DNA from: Cymbidium sinense | Lineage: Eukaryota; Streptophyta; Magnoliopsida; Asparagales; Orchidaceae | Direction: 5' to 3' | Length of the DNA stretch: 64,000 nucleotides | NCBI GenBank assembly: GCA_021442155.1 | Contig: CM038223.1 | Span: 37,112,983-37,176,982 of the forward strand | Shown: positions 37,963-49,535 of the stretch, in pieces | Layout: each line of letters opens with the position of its first letter | Position numbering within the stretch: the stretch's first letter is position 1 | Program-made: the position numbers and the translations under genes | The notes under the pieces: generated by a model | The model's input: only the letters and a program-made list of their open reading frames with translations | Told to the model about the DNA's origin: nothing | Database searches by the model: none

Positions 37963-39552
37963 TCTTAAAATACAAAATTTTAAAGCCATATGGAGCAATT
38001 TAATGAAAAAAATAAATATTAAAATTAGAAAATTCATGAAAAATTATAAAATCAACTTGAATCATCATAATAAACCTTAATGAGTCCAAACACAATAGAA
38101 CTTTCTGGAATCTAATAAATCCTAAAATGATTTAATTTGTTAATTAATTAAATTAATTAATTAAATTATTTAAACTAAACTTCAAAAAATCCTAATAAAT
38201 CAACCAAATTTCCAAAAGTTCTAAATATACCCTATATGGATGCATATTCTAGAGAGGAATTGAAGAAAATTGGAACCCTTAATTAATTATTTTTAATTTA
38301 GGCTTAATCTAGGTTTTATTGAAATATTTAAAAACTCTGGTTAGTTCTAAATTATACACATGATTAAGGTGAAATTTTTGGGAACTTAAATTGGAAAGGA
38401 ACCTCACTTGTCATACAAATTTCAAAATCAAATTACCTCTTGATTAGAAGTTATTGAATTCCAATCCTAAGGTCAATTTAAGTGAAATAATAAATAAAAA
38501 AAAGCATAGAAATTATAAAAATCTATAAGCTCAACTTAAAATATTTTCATTGATATCATAATACTTGAAAAAAAATTTCTAACCCTCTGAAGTTAAGGAT
38601 TTTAATTAATTACATACTTAGGGTTACTGAAATAGATAAAAAAATGTGAGTTTGATTAATCCCTAAATCATACATTGATAAATTTGCATTAAACCAACTA
38701 AATTAATTAAAATCAAAGATAATTAACCTCTAAACTTTATACTCAAATTAAGAAAATTATTAATATTAAAAATTACTTTAAGTCATTTTAATGTTAATAA
38801 ATAGTAATAAATTCAAATGAAAAAAATGAATAATTAAATCATTCAATTTAAATGACTTAGAAAATTGGAAATGTATTTGGTTATGTTTCATGCATGAAGT
38901 AGCCTAAGTTTCTTAGGTTATGATTGTTAAATAAAATTTCACCTTAAGAGATCAAACAAAATAATGAAACTTTAACTATAAAAGAAAAATAAAATATTAA
39001 TCAAATCAAACCCAACTTAAGATAAACCATTCAAATGAATTCAAAAAGGAGGTTAGTTAAGATACTTAAGATCATAGTTTAACCCTTTAGAATGGATGCC
39101 AATCTCATTCTTCTAGAATTTAGAATATTGGATAGAATGGATTCCACCCAAAGTGGAACTTATTTTATTCTTAATTCTTGAAAATATAAATTTCATTTTA
39201 ACATAAAATATATTTAAAATTAAAAATAAAATGACAAATCAATCAAATCAATTAAATTGAAACCACCCAATGGGAAACTAAACAAATTTTGAACAAAAAT
39301 AAAATTCAGATTAAAATGAAGTCTGGTGTAATCATACTACACAAGATCTTTTTTTTTTTCATGCAATAGGTTATTAAGTCACCACATAAACTTAGGTTAG
39401 GCTAATGATCTGTAATGTTCTGTGATGTGAAATATTTTTCTTATTTTCTGGTGTAATATTTTAGACTTGATGGCTAGGATTGTTTGCCCACTAGTCTGGA
39501 TGGTAGGACATTCTTTTTAGGCTAACATTATTTTCTATATGGGCTATGCTAG

Positions 39553-39556
<4 letters not shown>

Positions 39557-39623
<67 letters not shown>
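39557..39623 (+). repeat. (TA)n microsatellite in LTR, about 67 bp
   Basis: Pure TA repeat at the same LTR position as the 140-bp tract at 61758-61897. Confidence 0.97.
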
Positions 39624-39626
<3 letters not shown>

Positions 39627-40003
39627 CTTGCGTTATACTTAAGTCCCTAAACAGAACCCAATAAGACAAGTGGGCTTGGCAAGCAACTGATGTTAATTAA
39701 GCCCATATGTTTGCATTACAACTGTTAAATGTGTTGTTTGTATTTCTTAATGTCTATTTTGCAGGATTTAAAAATTTATTTTTGAAATTTTAAAAGTGAG
39801 CCTAAAATTAGGTTAGGATTTATAGGGTCTAGGAATACCAAGAGCTGACTCTACCATAGCAAGAGCTGACCCTACCACAGTAGGAGCTAACCCTACTATA
39901 GCATGATCTCAATGGTCCACTATGAAGCTCATGGAGGTCCCTGAAGAAGGTGGTGATCCTAGAAGAAAATCACCATAGATCAAACTTTTAGTTTTAGACT
40001 GGG

Positions 40004-40013
40004 CTATATAAGG
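40004..40013 (+). promoter_or_regulatory. Candidate LTR TATA box
   Basis: CTATATAAGG followed by 'acagagctcg', about 490 bases before the LTR end. Identical in the LTR at 62266 and present on the minus strand at 43681. Supports a U3/R boundary shortly downstream. Confidence 0.6.
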
Positions 40014-40490
40014 ACAGAGCTCGGCCGCCCATTTTTCTCTATCTTTCAGGGAGTACAGTGGTGCCCAGCCACATTGGCCTATTTTATTTAAATTGGTTTG
40101 ATTTATTTTTGGCACATAATAGAAATAACCTATTTTTTAGGTTTCTTTCCATGACGTATTTTTTTCATGAAATGTTTGGAACATTAGGCTCCAATGAAAA
40201 CTATATTTTTTATTAGGAAGAAATCAATCATTCCGAAGATATAATTAACTATAGAAGTTTGCCTTATGGGGAACTGCAAACTCTATAATAAAATAAAACT
40301 TGCTTTACTTCTCCATGTAGTTCATGGGAATAATCTCTCGTATATCTAAGACCCATCAATTTTAGGAGTTCTTATTAAGTAATTGAATCCATTATAAGGA
40401 ATTATGATTTTCTTTTGAAGTAATATATTTATCCCTTAATGAAGTATTTAATTACCTAAATAAATACCTCCAAGATCTGTGTGGTGTTCC

Positions 40491-41217
40491 TCCTCCTCTA
40501 CACTAACAAAACTGTTAGTATTGCTGATAGCTGCTCTCTTCTTACCCTTGCTGACGTACTTTATCGGCATGATTGCTTTCTTAAAGTGGAATAAAAGCTA
40601 AGAGAGGAAAGGGTATTAGAACTCTAGAATCAAACTAAAGAGTTATAATGAAAAATCAGTAGCCTAGGGGTCCTATTTATAGACTAGCCTTAGTGTCGCG
40701 ACACTACTTTGTAAGTGTCGAGGGGCTAGCCTCTCGATTTCTGCAACACGGGCCCAATGCTATGACGCTGAGTATGCAGTGCTGAGGCACTAGTCAGTGT
40801 ACAAAAACTATCACTGACTGGTCAAAAAGACATATTAATGACATTTATGATAATTATTTTCATAACGGATGTCGTGTAGAAAGTGAGATTAGACATTGAT
40901 GTAGCACCGCAATAATACGATATAGTGCTGCAGTGTTGGTCAATAAGTTTATCCTTTTTCTTTAAAATTGTCTTTCCATCTACCAACATGTATGAACTAA
41001 CCTTTGATTGGTGCTGCATTGCCACATCATTAGCACCTAGGTGCCGGTTAACTAGTCAGCATAATGAAATTATTCCAATCTCATGCCATCTTAAGCATTG
41101 CAGAGGTGGCCTTATATTGTTAACGCATTGAACCTTCAAGATTTTAAGACACAAATTCCTCTATTATAATGTTACATTGCAACTTACTCAACACCAAGTC
41201 ACCGTGTTAATAGTGCT
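40491..41217 (+). mobile_element. 5' leader of the 32.8-62.8 kb element
   Basis: Nearly identical to 62790-63510 and, inverted, to 42785-43170. GC content rises locally, with the GCAC/GTGC word lattice (40680-41210) and a perfect 16-bp palindrome TAGTGTCGCGACACTA at 40691-40706. Short frames here (40822-41025 -, 40925-41131 +) lack domains. Similarity to 63510 stops at 41217, the left edge of the inverted block. Confidence 0.7.
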
Positions 41218-41447
41218 TATGTATTTTCTAGATTTTCTCTTTTTTCTTAAATTGTTGGGCTTTGACCAAGAAGATTGATTGATTTTCGTCTACATCTTTG
41301 AATTATATTGTACTTTCCCCATGTTGGGGAAGAGCCTTCTTGGATCTATTTTAGGCTTTAAGAAATTCTTCCATCGGATTCCTTCTATGGCTGAAAGAAT
41401 GTTAATCATCCTTTTAGTTTTTTTTAGATGAATATCTCCCAATCACC

Positions 41448-41470
41448 TTCTTCTTCTTCTTCTTCTTCTT
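41448..41470 (+). repeat. (TTC)n microsatellite
   Basis: About eight TTC repeats. On the minus strand, in the direction of the gag relic, it reads as Lys or Glu codons. Confidence 0.9.
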
Positions 41471-41589
41471 GTGTTTATGGAGTTTTGTTGTTATCATCAT
41501 TTATATTCTAAGTTCCAGTTGGCTTAACATCTTTGTCTTTTGAATTCTGGGTTGGGTGTGTTGTAATAATATTCATGTTTTCCTTTCTA

Positions 41590-42780
41590 GGATGTACCAA
41601 TATACTATCTAATAAAGCAAGATCCCTATTTTGATAACTCTTTCTACCCAATCTTTGATGATAAAACAATCTTCAATTGAGTAACTTATAAGTCTATGGA
41701 ATGGACAATAGTTAGGATCATCAACTTTTCTACTTGATCTGGCCGACGTGGCTCTGGTAATTGTAATCCCAAATTTAGGGTGTGTTTAAAGATCTTAGTA
41801 GAACATTTTCTTTTGAATGAGTACTACTTAGCCATCTTCTCTTGGAGGGTTGATCCTTTTTGCTTATTTTTTATCGATTTTACTGTTGGTTGTGAGGTTG
41901 CTGCATCTCCATTTCCCTTTTCGTCAATTGTGAAAGTGAATCCTGTATTCACATTATTTTTCTTTGAATTGTGCAACTTAGATTAGTTTCCTTTCTCAAA
42001 GGGATTATTATTATAGTTGGTATTAAGATTTTTTTACTTGGAGAGCTTTTCAAACTTGGTTACACTATCCATTAATTCTTGAAATGTCATAATAGTATCC
42101 ATAGCTAAATAAGGGGCCATATGATTATCAATGTTCCTCATAAGGAGCTTTATTGCATGCTTTTTTGTGATATGTTTTTCACATTTTATGCTTAGATTCC
42201 TCCATCTTGTAATGTATCTCATAACACTTTCATCTTTCCTTCTCTTTTCCTAGAAGAGATCTGCTATCATTACTTTCTTGGTTGCACCTACAATTCTCTT
42301 GATGAAGAGTGTTTCCAACCCGACGAAGGTTTTTATTGAGTCGTTAGGTAACTTAGCATACCACTCAATGGCTATGTTGGTAAACTACAAACAAATTGTT
42401 ATAGTAGTAAGGCATCATTCCCTCTGGTATTTCCATAAGTAGCTTTGAATTGGGCTAAATGCTATCGTGAATTTTTTTGTGCATAAAAAGTGTTAAATGT
42501 TGGCACAACAAATCCTTTTGAATACTATACTTGGTCATATTCAGCTGGGTATGGTCAGCCTTTTCCAACTAGCTGTTCAACAGTTTCTAAAATAATGATT
42601 ACTTTAACTTTTTAGTTGATGACGTCTTCCACTTGGGACTTCATAATAATATCAACTTTTTGATGTGCATTTAATGTAACTTCTCATGAGGATTCTTGCC
42701 ATTTCGTTGAAGTTGTTGGCAAGTTGGGTGTAGAATTTTGTATGCCCCCGAGTTTTAGTTGTTGGATTGAATAAGAAGGC
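41590..42780 (-). pseudogene. Gag (capsid and C-terminal motif) of the large Tat-type element, in inverted block
   Basis: Minus strand. N-terminal part 42780-42410 matches the gag at 11990-12420. The capsid follows: EWYAKLPNDSIKTF-like reading near 42350, then LFIKRIVGATKKVMIADLF (about 42310-42255), then the open 62-codon piece 42222-42034 with MRYITRWRNLSIKCEKHITK, HAIKLLMRN and MDTIMTFQELMDSVTKFEKL. The gag C-terminal signature YCPFHRLISYSIEDCFIIKD followed by WVERV lies at about 41710-41640. It would form the retrotransposon particle. It points opposite to the LTRs and pol around it; the inversion described for 41218-44306 explains this. Stops and at least one frameshift are present. Confidence 0.85.
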
Positions 42781-42784
42781 CATT

Positions 42785-43855
42785 ATGCATAACATCCGTT
42801 ATAAAATTAATTATCATAAATGTCATTAATATGTCTTTTTGATTAGTCAGTGATAGTTCTGGTACATTGACTAGTGCCTTGGCACTGCATACTCAGTGCC
42901 ATAGCATTGGTCAAATGTTTCAGAGATCGAGAGGCTAGCCCCTCGGCACTTATAAAGTAGTGTCGCAGCATTAAGGCTGGTCTATAAATAGGACCCCTAG
43001 GCTGCTCATTTTTCATTCTAACTCTTAGTTTGATTCTAGAGTTCTGGTACCATTTTTTCTCTGAGCTTTTATTCCACTTTAAGAAAGCAAACATGCCGAT
43101 AAAGGATGTCAACAAGGGTAAGAAGAGAGAAGCTATCAGCAACACTAACAGTTTATTATTGTAGAGGCAGAGGAATGATTCCACCTGATGAGATTTTTAT
43201 TTGGAACACCACACAGATCTTGGAGGTATTTATTTAGGTAATGAAATACTTCATTAATGGATAAATATATTATCTCAAAAGATAAGCATAATTCCTTATA
43301 ATGGATTCAATTACTTAATAAGGACTCCTAAAGCTGATGGGTCTTCGATATAACAGAGACTATTCCCATGAACTACATGGAGAAGTAAAGCAGATTTTAT
43401 TTTATTATAGAGTTTGTAATTCCCCATAAGGCAAGCTTATATAGTTAATTACATCTTAGGAATGAATGATTTCTTCCTAATAAAAAATATAGTTTTCAAA
43501 GGAGCCTAATGTTTCAAGCATTTCATCAAAAAAATACATCAAAGAAAGAAACCTAAAAAAGTAGGTTATTTCTATTATGCACTCAAAATAAATCAAAGCA
43601 ATTTAAATAAAATAAGCCAATGCGGTTGGGTACCACTGTACTCCCCAAAAGAAAGAGAAAAATGGGCGGTCGAGCTTTATCCTTATATAGCTTGGTCTAA
43701 AACTATAAGTTTGATCTATGGTGATCTTCTTCTAGGATCGTCACCTTCTTCAGGGATCTCCACGGGCTTCATCATGCTATAGAAGGGTTAGGTCCTGCTA
43801 TGGTAGCGTCAGCTCCTGCTATGGTAGGGTCAGCTCTTGGTATTCCTAGACCTTT
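42785..43855 (-). mobile_element. Inverted LTR end plus leader
   Basis: Reverse complement of 39840-40870 and 62095-63180. The LTR part is 43186-43855 (LTR end at 43186, TATA at 43681-43690 minus) and the leader part is 42785-43185. It leads directly into gag on the minus strand at 42780. At 43856 LTR similarity stops and the 57-bp array begins. The 113-codon minus frame at 42843-43184 uses a GTG start, lies in leader DNA and is broken by an earlier stop in the two sister copies. Confidence 0.85.
43681..43690 (-). promoter_or_regulatory. Candidate LTR TATA box (inverted copy)
   Basis: The minus strand reads CTATATAAGG, as at 40004 and 62266. Confidence 0.5.
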
Positions 43856-43856
43856 T

Positions 43857-44300
43857 AGATTTAGTGTAGGGATGTTCGCATGGCGAGCTTAGGACTGGGC
43901 TCATGTCCATTGGAAAGCAACATGGTTAAAATATGTGTTGACTTATATCCCTTTGGAATGCCAATAGGGTGTTCGCATGGCAAAATTATGGGTTGGACTT
44001 ACATACCTTTGGATTTCCATTAGGGTGTTCACATGGCTAACATATATTGAACTTACATCCCTTTGGAATGCCAAATTTATAGGATGTTTGCATGGAGAAT
44101 GAATAGATTGGACTAACATCCCTTAGGAATGCCAAAATGTAGCTTTTTTTGCATAGCAAACATATTTACATCTCTTTGGAATGCTAGATTTATAGGATGT
44201 TTGCATGGCGAATGAGAAGATTAAACTTATTTCTTTTAAGAATTTCGTATTTATTTAGATATTTGCATGGAAAATGTTAATTTGTGGTTTTAAAGAGTAG
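43857..44300 (+). repeat. 57-bp tandem repeat array, second locus
   Basis: Units with 'acttacatccctttggaatgcc' and 'gtttgcatgg' blocks. Over its length it is the reverse complement of 64000-63520, unit order included, with high identity. Its orientation agrees with its being inside the inverted block. Confidence 0.88.
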
Positions 44301-44329
44301 AGATTTACAATTTGAAACACAAAAATGAT

Positions 44330-45620
44330 TAGCTCTTTAGAGGAGTACATGCAACCTCCTCAAAGGCCAATTAAGTTGGAGGAATATATGCATCATTTAC
44401 AACTTGACACAAAAAATCTTGAAGAAGAGGTTTCAAAAGAAATGTGTTGAGTCATAAACATGTATGAAATTATAATCTTTAAACCCAAAGAGAAGTATGT
44501 TATGTGATTGAAACTTCAAATAACTCTAAGAAAGAACTATGCTTTCCTAGAGAAAAGCTTACTAAATGGAAAGTCAAGTAATGCTAAAAAATTATGTCCT
44601 AGACTAGGCAGTAGTTCTAACAGTACTTAATACTCTAAATTTTTTGAAGAGACATAGAATTTAGATACTTATTTTGATAAAAAGGATCAGATAAAAGAAG
44701 AAGTTCAAGTCCAATTAAGGAGTGGAAAATGAATTTCTTCACCTCCACAATGGAAAGCAAGTGATAAAGGGAAAGAAGTATATATTAATGAAAATGACTT
44801 ACCTCCACCACTAGCTCAACCTTAAAAGTCTTCTAAAATAGAAGTAGACTATAATGTTCTGGCATATTTATGCAAGCTCCCTGCTTTATTTAGTATATAT
44901 GATGTTCTCATGTTGTCCGAAGATATTTGTGAGACATTAATCAAAGCCTTGCCAAATTTAAGGTAATTTAAAATATTTTTCACTGAAGAGAGGATGAAGG
45001 ATGACTTAACCTCTCAAAAATTAGCAATAGTGTATTCAGTGACAACGATTTATTATTAGGGAATAATCAACACAATCTATTTCTTTATGCCATAGCTGAA
45101 AGTAATTCCACTCCCATAAAAAAATATTAATCGATCTAGGTGCTTCAAACAATATTTTAAAAACTAAGAAACTTAGAGGACTAGCATTGGATGCTCATTA
45201 TCTGGACAGAAGTACAATATCCCTATAAAACTAATAAACAAGGTCAACAAACCTTAGGGTCTCTTGTTCTACCTATACGCTTTGGGAAACTATACACGTA
45301 GGTTAAATTTCACATGATTGAGGTCGTGGATTCATGAATATTAAATAGTGCTTTCAACTTTTCATCAATGTATGGCGTATATTCCAAATGGTGAAGAACA
45401 TCAAATTGATGGTGAGATGAATCCATTCTTGATACATGAGGTCAAGATCTAAAATGATGCCAAGTACTTCATGCCTAAGAAGATAGAAAAGTTAATTACC
45501 AAAAGCAAGTGGCTCCACCTATCAAACTAATGCTAAAGGTGATATTTCAAAGGCTAAAAGCACCAATGAATCAAAGCAACCCATTATAATTTCTTACTTG
45601 ACAGTGATACCGAGGATGAT
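44330..45620 (+). pseudogene. Pol N-terminus and retropepsin of the large element
   Basis: The plus strand at about 44755-44820 reads DKGKEVYINENDLPPPLAQP. Next comes NVLAYLCKLPALFSIYDVLM and SEDICETLIKALPNL (about 44850-44960), the Tat-type block also present in element A at 5700-5600. The protease entry FSDNDLLLGNNQHNLFLY lies near 45035-45090 and, after a frameshift, the active-site loop ILIDLGASNNIL near 45125-45165 with the catalytic Asp and Gly kept. Further fragments (LPIRFGKLYT, HQCMAYIPNGEEHQIDGEMN) run to about 45430. No RT, RNase H or integrase follows before 45870, so pol is truncated. Would process the gag-pol polyprotein if intact. Confidence 0.8.
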
Positions 45621-45869
45621 GAAGAGGAGTTAGTACTTTATCAACCTATGAAAGCCTCAACTAGCCAAAAGAAAGAAGATGCTAGTACTAGTAATGTGGC
45701 AAAATAATTAGAGAAAACTCATGTTTTTCTAATACGAGTACCCGAGTATCAAAGCTCTAATAAGGCTATAAAAATAATTACACTACCAAGGACACATATA
45801 AAACCCTAAACAACTTCAAGAAATAAGGAAATATAATAGTTGAAAACTTTTTATATCCCTTAAAAATTC

Positions 45870-46160
45870 TATCATTCTAGGGCACTGATGTTCTAGCATC
45901 GAGGCATTGCCCTCTCAAGAAATGAAAATCTTAAGCACCCAACTGATATGGCCAAGGCGCCAATATTATGACATCAATGTGCTAATTTCTCTAATATTAA
46001 ACCTAAGTCATATCTACATCGCCACAACACTATCCATATAGTGCTAAAGCACTAAGTTCTCAGCTTTTGAACTTATGTCTAATGGTGCCAAGTCACTGGT
46101 TTTTCAATGCCAAAGTGATGAGCCCTCAATATTGTTCATTTTGAATTGAAAATTTTATTA
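45870..46160 (+). repeat. GCAC/GTGC-rich patch
   Basis: Short complementary words (GGGCACTGATG, TAGTGC, AAGCACTAAG, GGTGCCAAG) as in the element leaders. It separates pol from the antisense ORF. Confidence 0.5.
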
Positions 46161-46319
46161 TTAAGCTTTTAATTCATGAAGCATTCCATATAATAGAAAT
46201 AAATAGAGCATAAAAATGAAGACAATTATATTAAGACTAAAATTTATTAAAAAATTTTTACAATAAATAAATAAAAAGAAGAAGGAGGAAAATACAAAAA
46301 AGAGAAAAAAAAGGGGGAA

Positions 46320-47383
46320 ACCTATTAGTCGTATTCATCATCGCCATCTTCTTGCTCATCTTCTTTTGGCTCTAGTGGGGTGCTAACATATGGTTGATAA
46401 TGAGGCACCATAGAAAAAGAAATATGACCCAGGCCTGCTTGAAAATAATAATTTTCAAATATATAAATAAGTGTTGACTTAAACTCAGCCATGTATGAAA
46501 ATTATTGCTGCTGACCCATAAAGTGATCAAATTTTCACCCGAATTTCTGCTACCATCGACTAGTTTCTCTAACCTTTTTCCTTAAATTCAAGACTTACGC
46601 TCCAATTTCTTTGCATTTCTTATTTAAGGTCTTAGAAGATTTGGGTCTGGACTAAGGAGAATGGGAGCTTTCTCCCACCTCAGTCCTCAAGCCAAATCCT
46701 TCAATTATTTTTTAGTGAGGGGAGCCCTTTGTAATAGGACTTCTTCATCAAACTCCCCTTACGCACCTACCACAAAACACAAAGAATAAATTAAAGAAGA
46801 ATAACCATATAGTTGTATTACCTGTAATCATATTATAAATAGAATTATAAATAATCCTCTCTACATCCATAGTAGAGCACTTTTGACATGAAAAATTCAA
46901 AATGGCTCTATCCTTAGTCACCTCAATGATGTTTGCTAGTGGAAATTAACTTGATAGAAATGAAATAATGCCAAGCTTTTACCTTAATATTGAGGCTGAT
47001 GGTAGGAAAATTGATAATCTTATCTTCCTGCCTTTTTTCAGTAAACTTTAGAATTTCGAATAATGAGGAAACTAAATATTTCATCAAAATTAGGATGACC
47101 ATTATAATAGAAGATATACTAATTGTACAATACATATTATAAATTATAATATGCGTTAATAGTACTACTATCAAAACTTATTAGTTTTTCTCAAATGAAA
47201 ACTCTATTATCCTTATTCTCCTTCAGATTTGTGAAGAATTCTTGCACCACAAGAACAATGTAGGAGTTGTTATCATAGGCCTGCTTCTCCCAACCACATT
47301 CATTGATCATCCTCTCCATGCTTCCACCCGTATTAAAGAATCTCCTCCTTGGGCTGAGATATTTTTTTAGGAGAGCATGGTGG
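46320..47383 (-). pseudogene. Antisense putative plant transposon protein
   Basis: Minus strand from about 47383, where the start is cut by an LTR end. It reads LSPRRRFFNTGGSMERMINE (about 47360-47300), VVQEFFTNLKENKDNRVFI (about 47250-47195), SFDSSTINAYYNL (about 47180-47140), then the open 83-codon piece 47174-46923 ending KIINFPTIS...KVKAWHYFISIKLISTSK. After a frameshift comes VTKDRAILNF (about 46920-46890). A basic/Pro linker and an acidic tail EPKEDEQEDGDDEYD end at about 46325. It is the same family as 15900-17060. It lies antisense to the pol at 44330-45620, between pol and an LTR. Function of the family is unknown; this copy has stops and frameshifts. Confidence 0.75.
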
Positions 47384-47770
47384 TGTTGACCTCATTTTTG
47401 GATGAGGTTAACATCATCCCTCAATTAGTAATTAAGACACCTAATATTTTAGATTAGGAGCTTCTTAATAAACACTTAGGACACTGTACTTGGTGACCTA
47501 GTGAATCCTTCTAAGATTACATAACCTAATAAGATTAGGTGAATTTAACCCAAACTCAAACCTAAATAAAGGATTGAATCAAATACATTCCAATTGAAAT
47601 CTAAATCCATTTGAGTTTAAAATAAGTTAATTGGATTGGTTAACTCAATTATCCTACTTAAGCTCTAAATGACCTAAACTCAAAGAAATTGAAATAAAAA
47701 TAAAAAAATTGAAATCAAATTAAATGAAAAGTAAGTTCAAGATTAAGCCTGAGGCCATTTCAATAAACTA
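47384..47770 (+). mobile_element. LTR 5' end scrap
   Basis: Opens TGTTGACCTCATTTTTGG with the near-perfect terminal hairpin (47385-47412) and matches the first ~390 bases of the other LTRs, including 'attaagacacctaat' and 'cacttaggacac'. Homology fades near 47770. It lies directly on the N-terminal end of the antisense ORF. Confidence 0.75.
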
Positions 47771-49082
47771 ATTACCTTAACATATGCAGGCAGACTTCAA
47801 AGAAAAAGCAAGATATTGCTAAATTAAAAGCTAGTCAATGATGGCTTTACATGGGAAGAAAATATTTTTCTTGGTTGGATAACATCGGCATAGCAAATAG
47901 AATATATAATTAAAACAAAAGAAATGGGTCAAATTCGCATATGCCAAATCTTGAGACTCGAACAAGGCTTTATCTTGAAGATGGGTTCTTATTACTCATA
48001 ATTGACTTCATAATCGATAAAGCTTCTATACATAAGATTATCCTCATCCAAGGATGACTTATCTGAATATAATCAAATTAAAAGAACTCTTAAAAATAAT
48101 AAGCACACAATAATTAGAATCCCTATTAGGATATTTTGATACACAATCATATTTTCTAGTCTCAAAATATTGGGATAATTTACTAAAAGGTCATGATTAA
48201 GAGTTGTGATAACCTCACTCTTAATCAGGTGAAATGTTATACTAAAATCTTTCCAAAAAAAAGAAGAAAGGAAAAGAAATTTATTACTTTTTTTTGAAAA
48301 TGATTATATCACTACAAAAAGATCCCTAAAATATACCTTTGAGGTAATTTCAAGGAACTTCTAGTAGAATTTAGAAGGATCAAAAGTAAACAAAAAAATA
48401 GATAAATAAATATATAAAGCTATCTATTAAATATCATTTGAATAAATATTAAAGGAATGATAATTCAACTTAAGAAAATTTATTTCAAAATTGTCAGGAG
48501 AATCTTAATCTCTCAAACAATCCAACCTTCTCAATTTCTTTATTGTTTAAGGATAAAAAGAATAAAAAAATAAAATATTAAGATATCTTTGAGAGAGTCT
48601 AAAATCTTGTTTATCTTGATTCTCATTCACACCTAAAAACTTTGTCTATTATATCTTTAAAGGAATCTCTTAAACCATTATTAAATCCAAATGAATAAAG
48701 AAAATAAAGAGAAAACCTTATAAGTTGCAGGTTCATATAAACAAATGAATAAAATCCAGATCAATTGTGGCTTCATTGACTAAAGTCAATAAACAAAATT
48801 GAAAATATACCATATAAGCTACATATTCAACAAAAATTGAACATCCATCACTTAAGAAGTATTGTTTGACATTGGATTTTGCTACCTAGAAACTAGAAAG
48901 TCGCATGCAAGCTCAAAAGTAAATATCTGAGGCTGATACCATATAATGTCAACGTTAAAATGAATTAGACATCTGATATAGCCATATATAACTTTGAGAT
49001 GATTATAAATGATGAAATGTTATGCTATGGCATTGGCAAATTAAACACAATGTCCAAATCTTGCTTTAAAAAAATAAAAATA
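47771..49082. other. AT-rich DNA, nothing assigned
   Basis: No domain-bearing frame and no clear match to the LTRs. 48180-48240 holds a partly complementary 'gattaagagttgtgataacc' and 'tcactcttaatc' pair. Possibly a separate small insertion or internal DNA of the large element that has no second copy here. Confidence 0.3.
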
Positions 49083-49104
49083 AATAATAATAATAATAAT
49101 AATA
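49083..49104 (+). repeat. (AAT)n microsatellite
   Basis: About seven AAT repeats in A-rich DNA. Confidence 0.9.
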
Positions 49105-49535
49105 CTTCAAATCTTTGAAATCTTCTTCACTAAAATTTTTCTTGTGTAAGAAGCATTAGTAAAACTAAGAAATGAAACCAAGTCATTCCAAAAACTCTCA
49201 CCATTTAGACTAATCAAGCTAGGATTAAGTTCATGTGACTCTACTTATTAGTCAAAAGACTTGAGGATTAGGAATTAAGTGACTAAAGATCCTTTTTTCT
49301 CACTCATGTCATCTATATGTTAGGAGCAAGCCCATCATGGCACCTTTCCTATATGTATATTTAGTTGGGAGTAAGCCTTCCTTGGCACCCTTCTCATGTC
49401 TTTCTCTAGTTTGGAGTAATACTTTGTGCACCATCTCTGTAGATTTGGAACAAGCCCTTTGTTGCACCATTCTTACTATTCATAAGATAGGATTATGTCA
49501 CCAAGACCCCTTCTTATCAAATAAACTATATGGTT

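Larger units (their letters stand above)
37963..40490 (+). mobile_element. Long LTR, 3' portion (5'-truncated)
   Basis: Starts inside the LTR (matching about 60203 onward) and stays nearly identical to 60203-62751 up to 'gtgtggtgttcc' at 40490. The final LTR bases and a few leader bases, present at 62752-62788, are deleted here. With 32783-37962 it forms a composite LTR in which the middle ~2.3 kb occurs twice. It carries a TATA box at 40004 and a (TA)n tract at 39557-39623. Confidence 0.85.

Noticed and set aside
42843..43184. 113-codon minus-strand frame with a hydrophobic N-terminal stretch (a membrane segment at first sight)
   Set aside because: Starts with GTG in leader DNA. The near-identical copies at 40500 and 62780 share the hydrophobic run of about 30 codons only because the DNA is nearly identical, and they stop right after it. 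No start codon in any copy.
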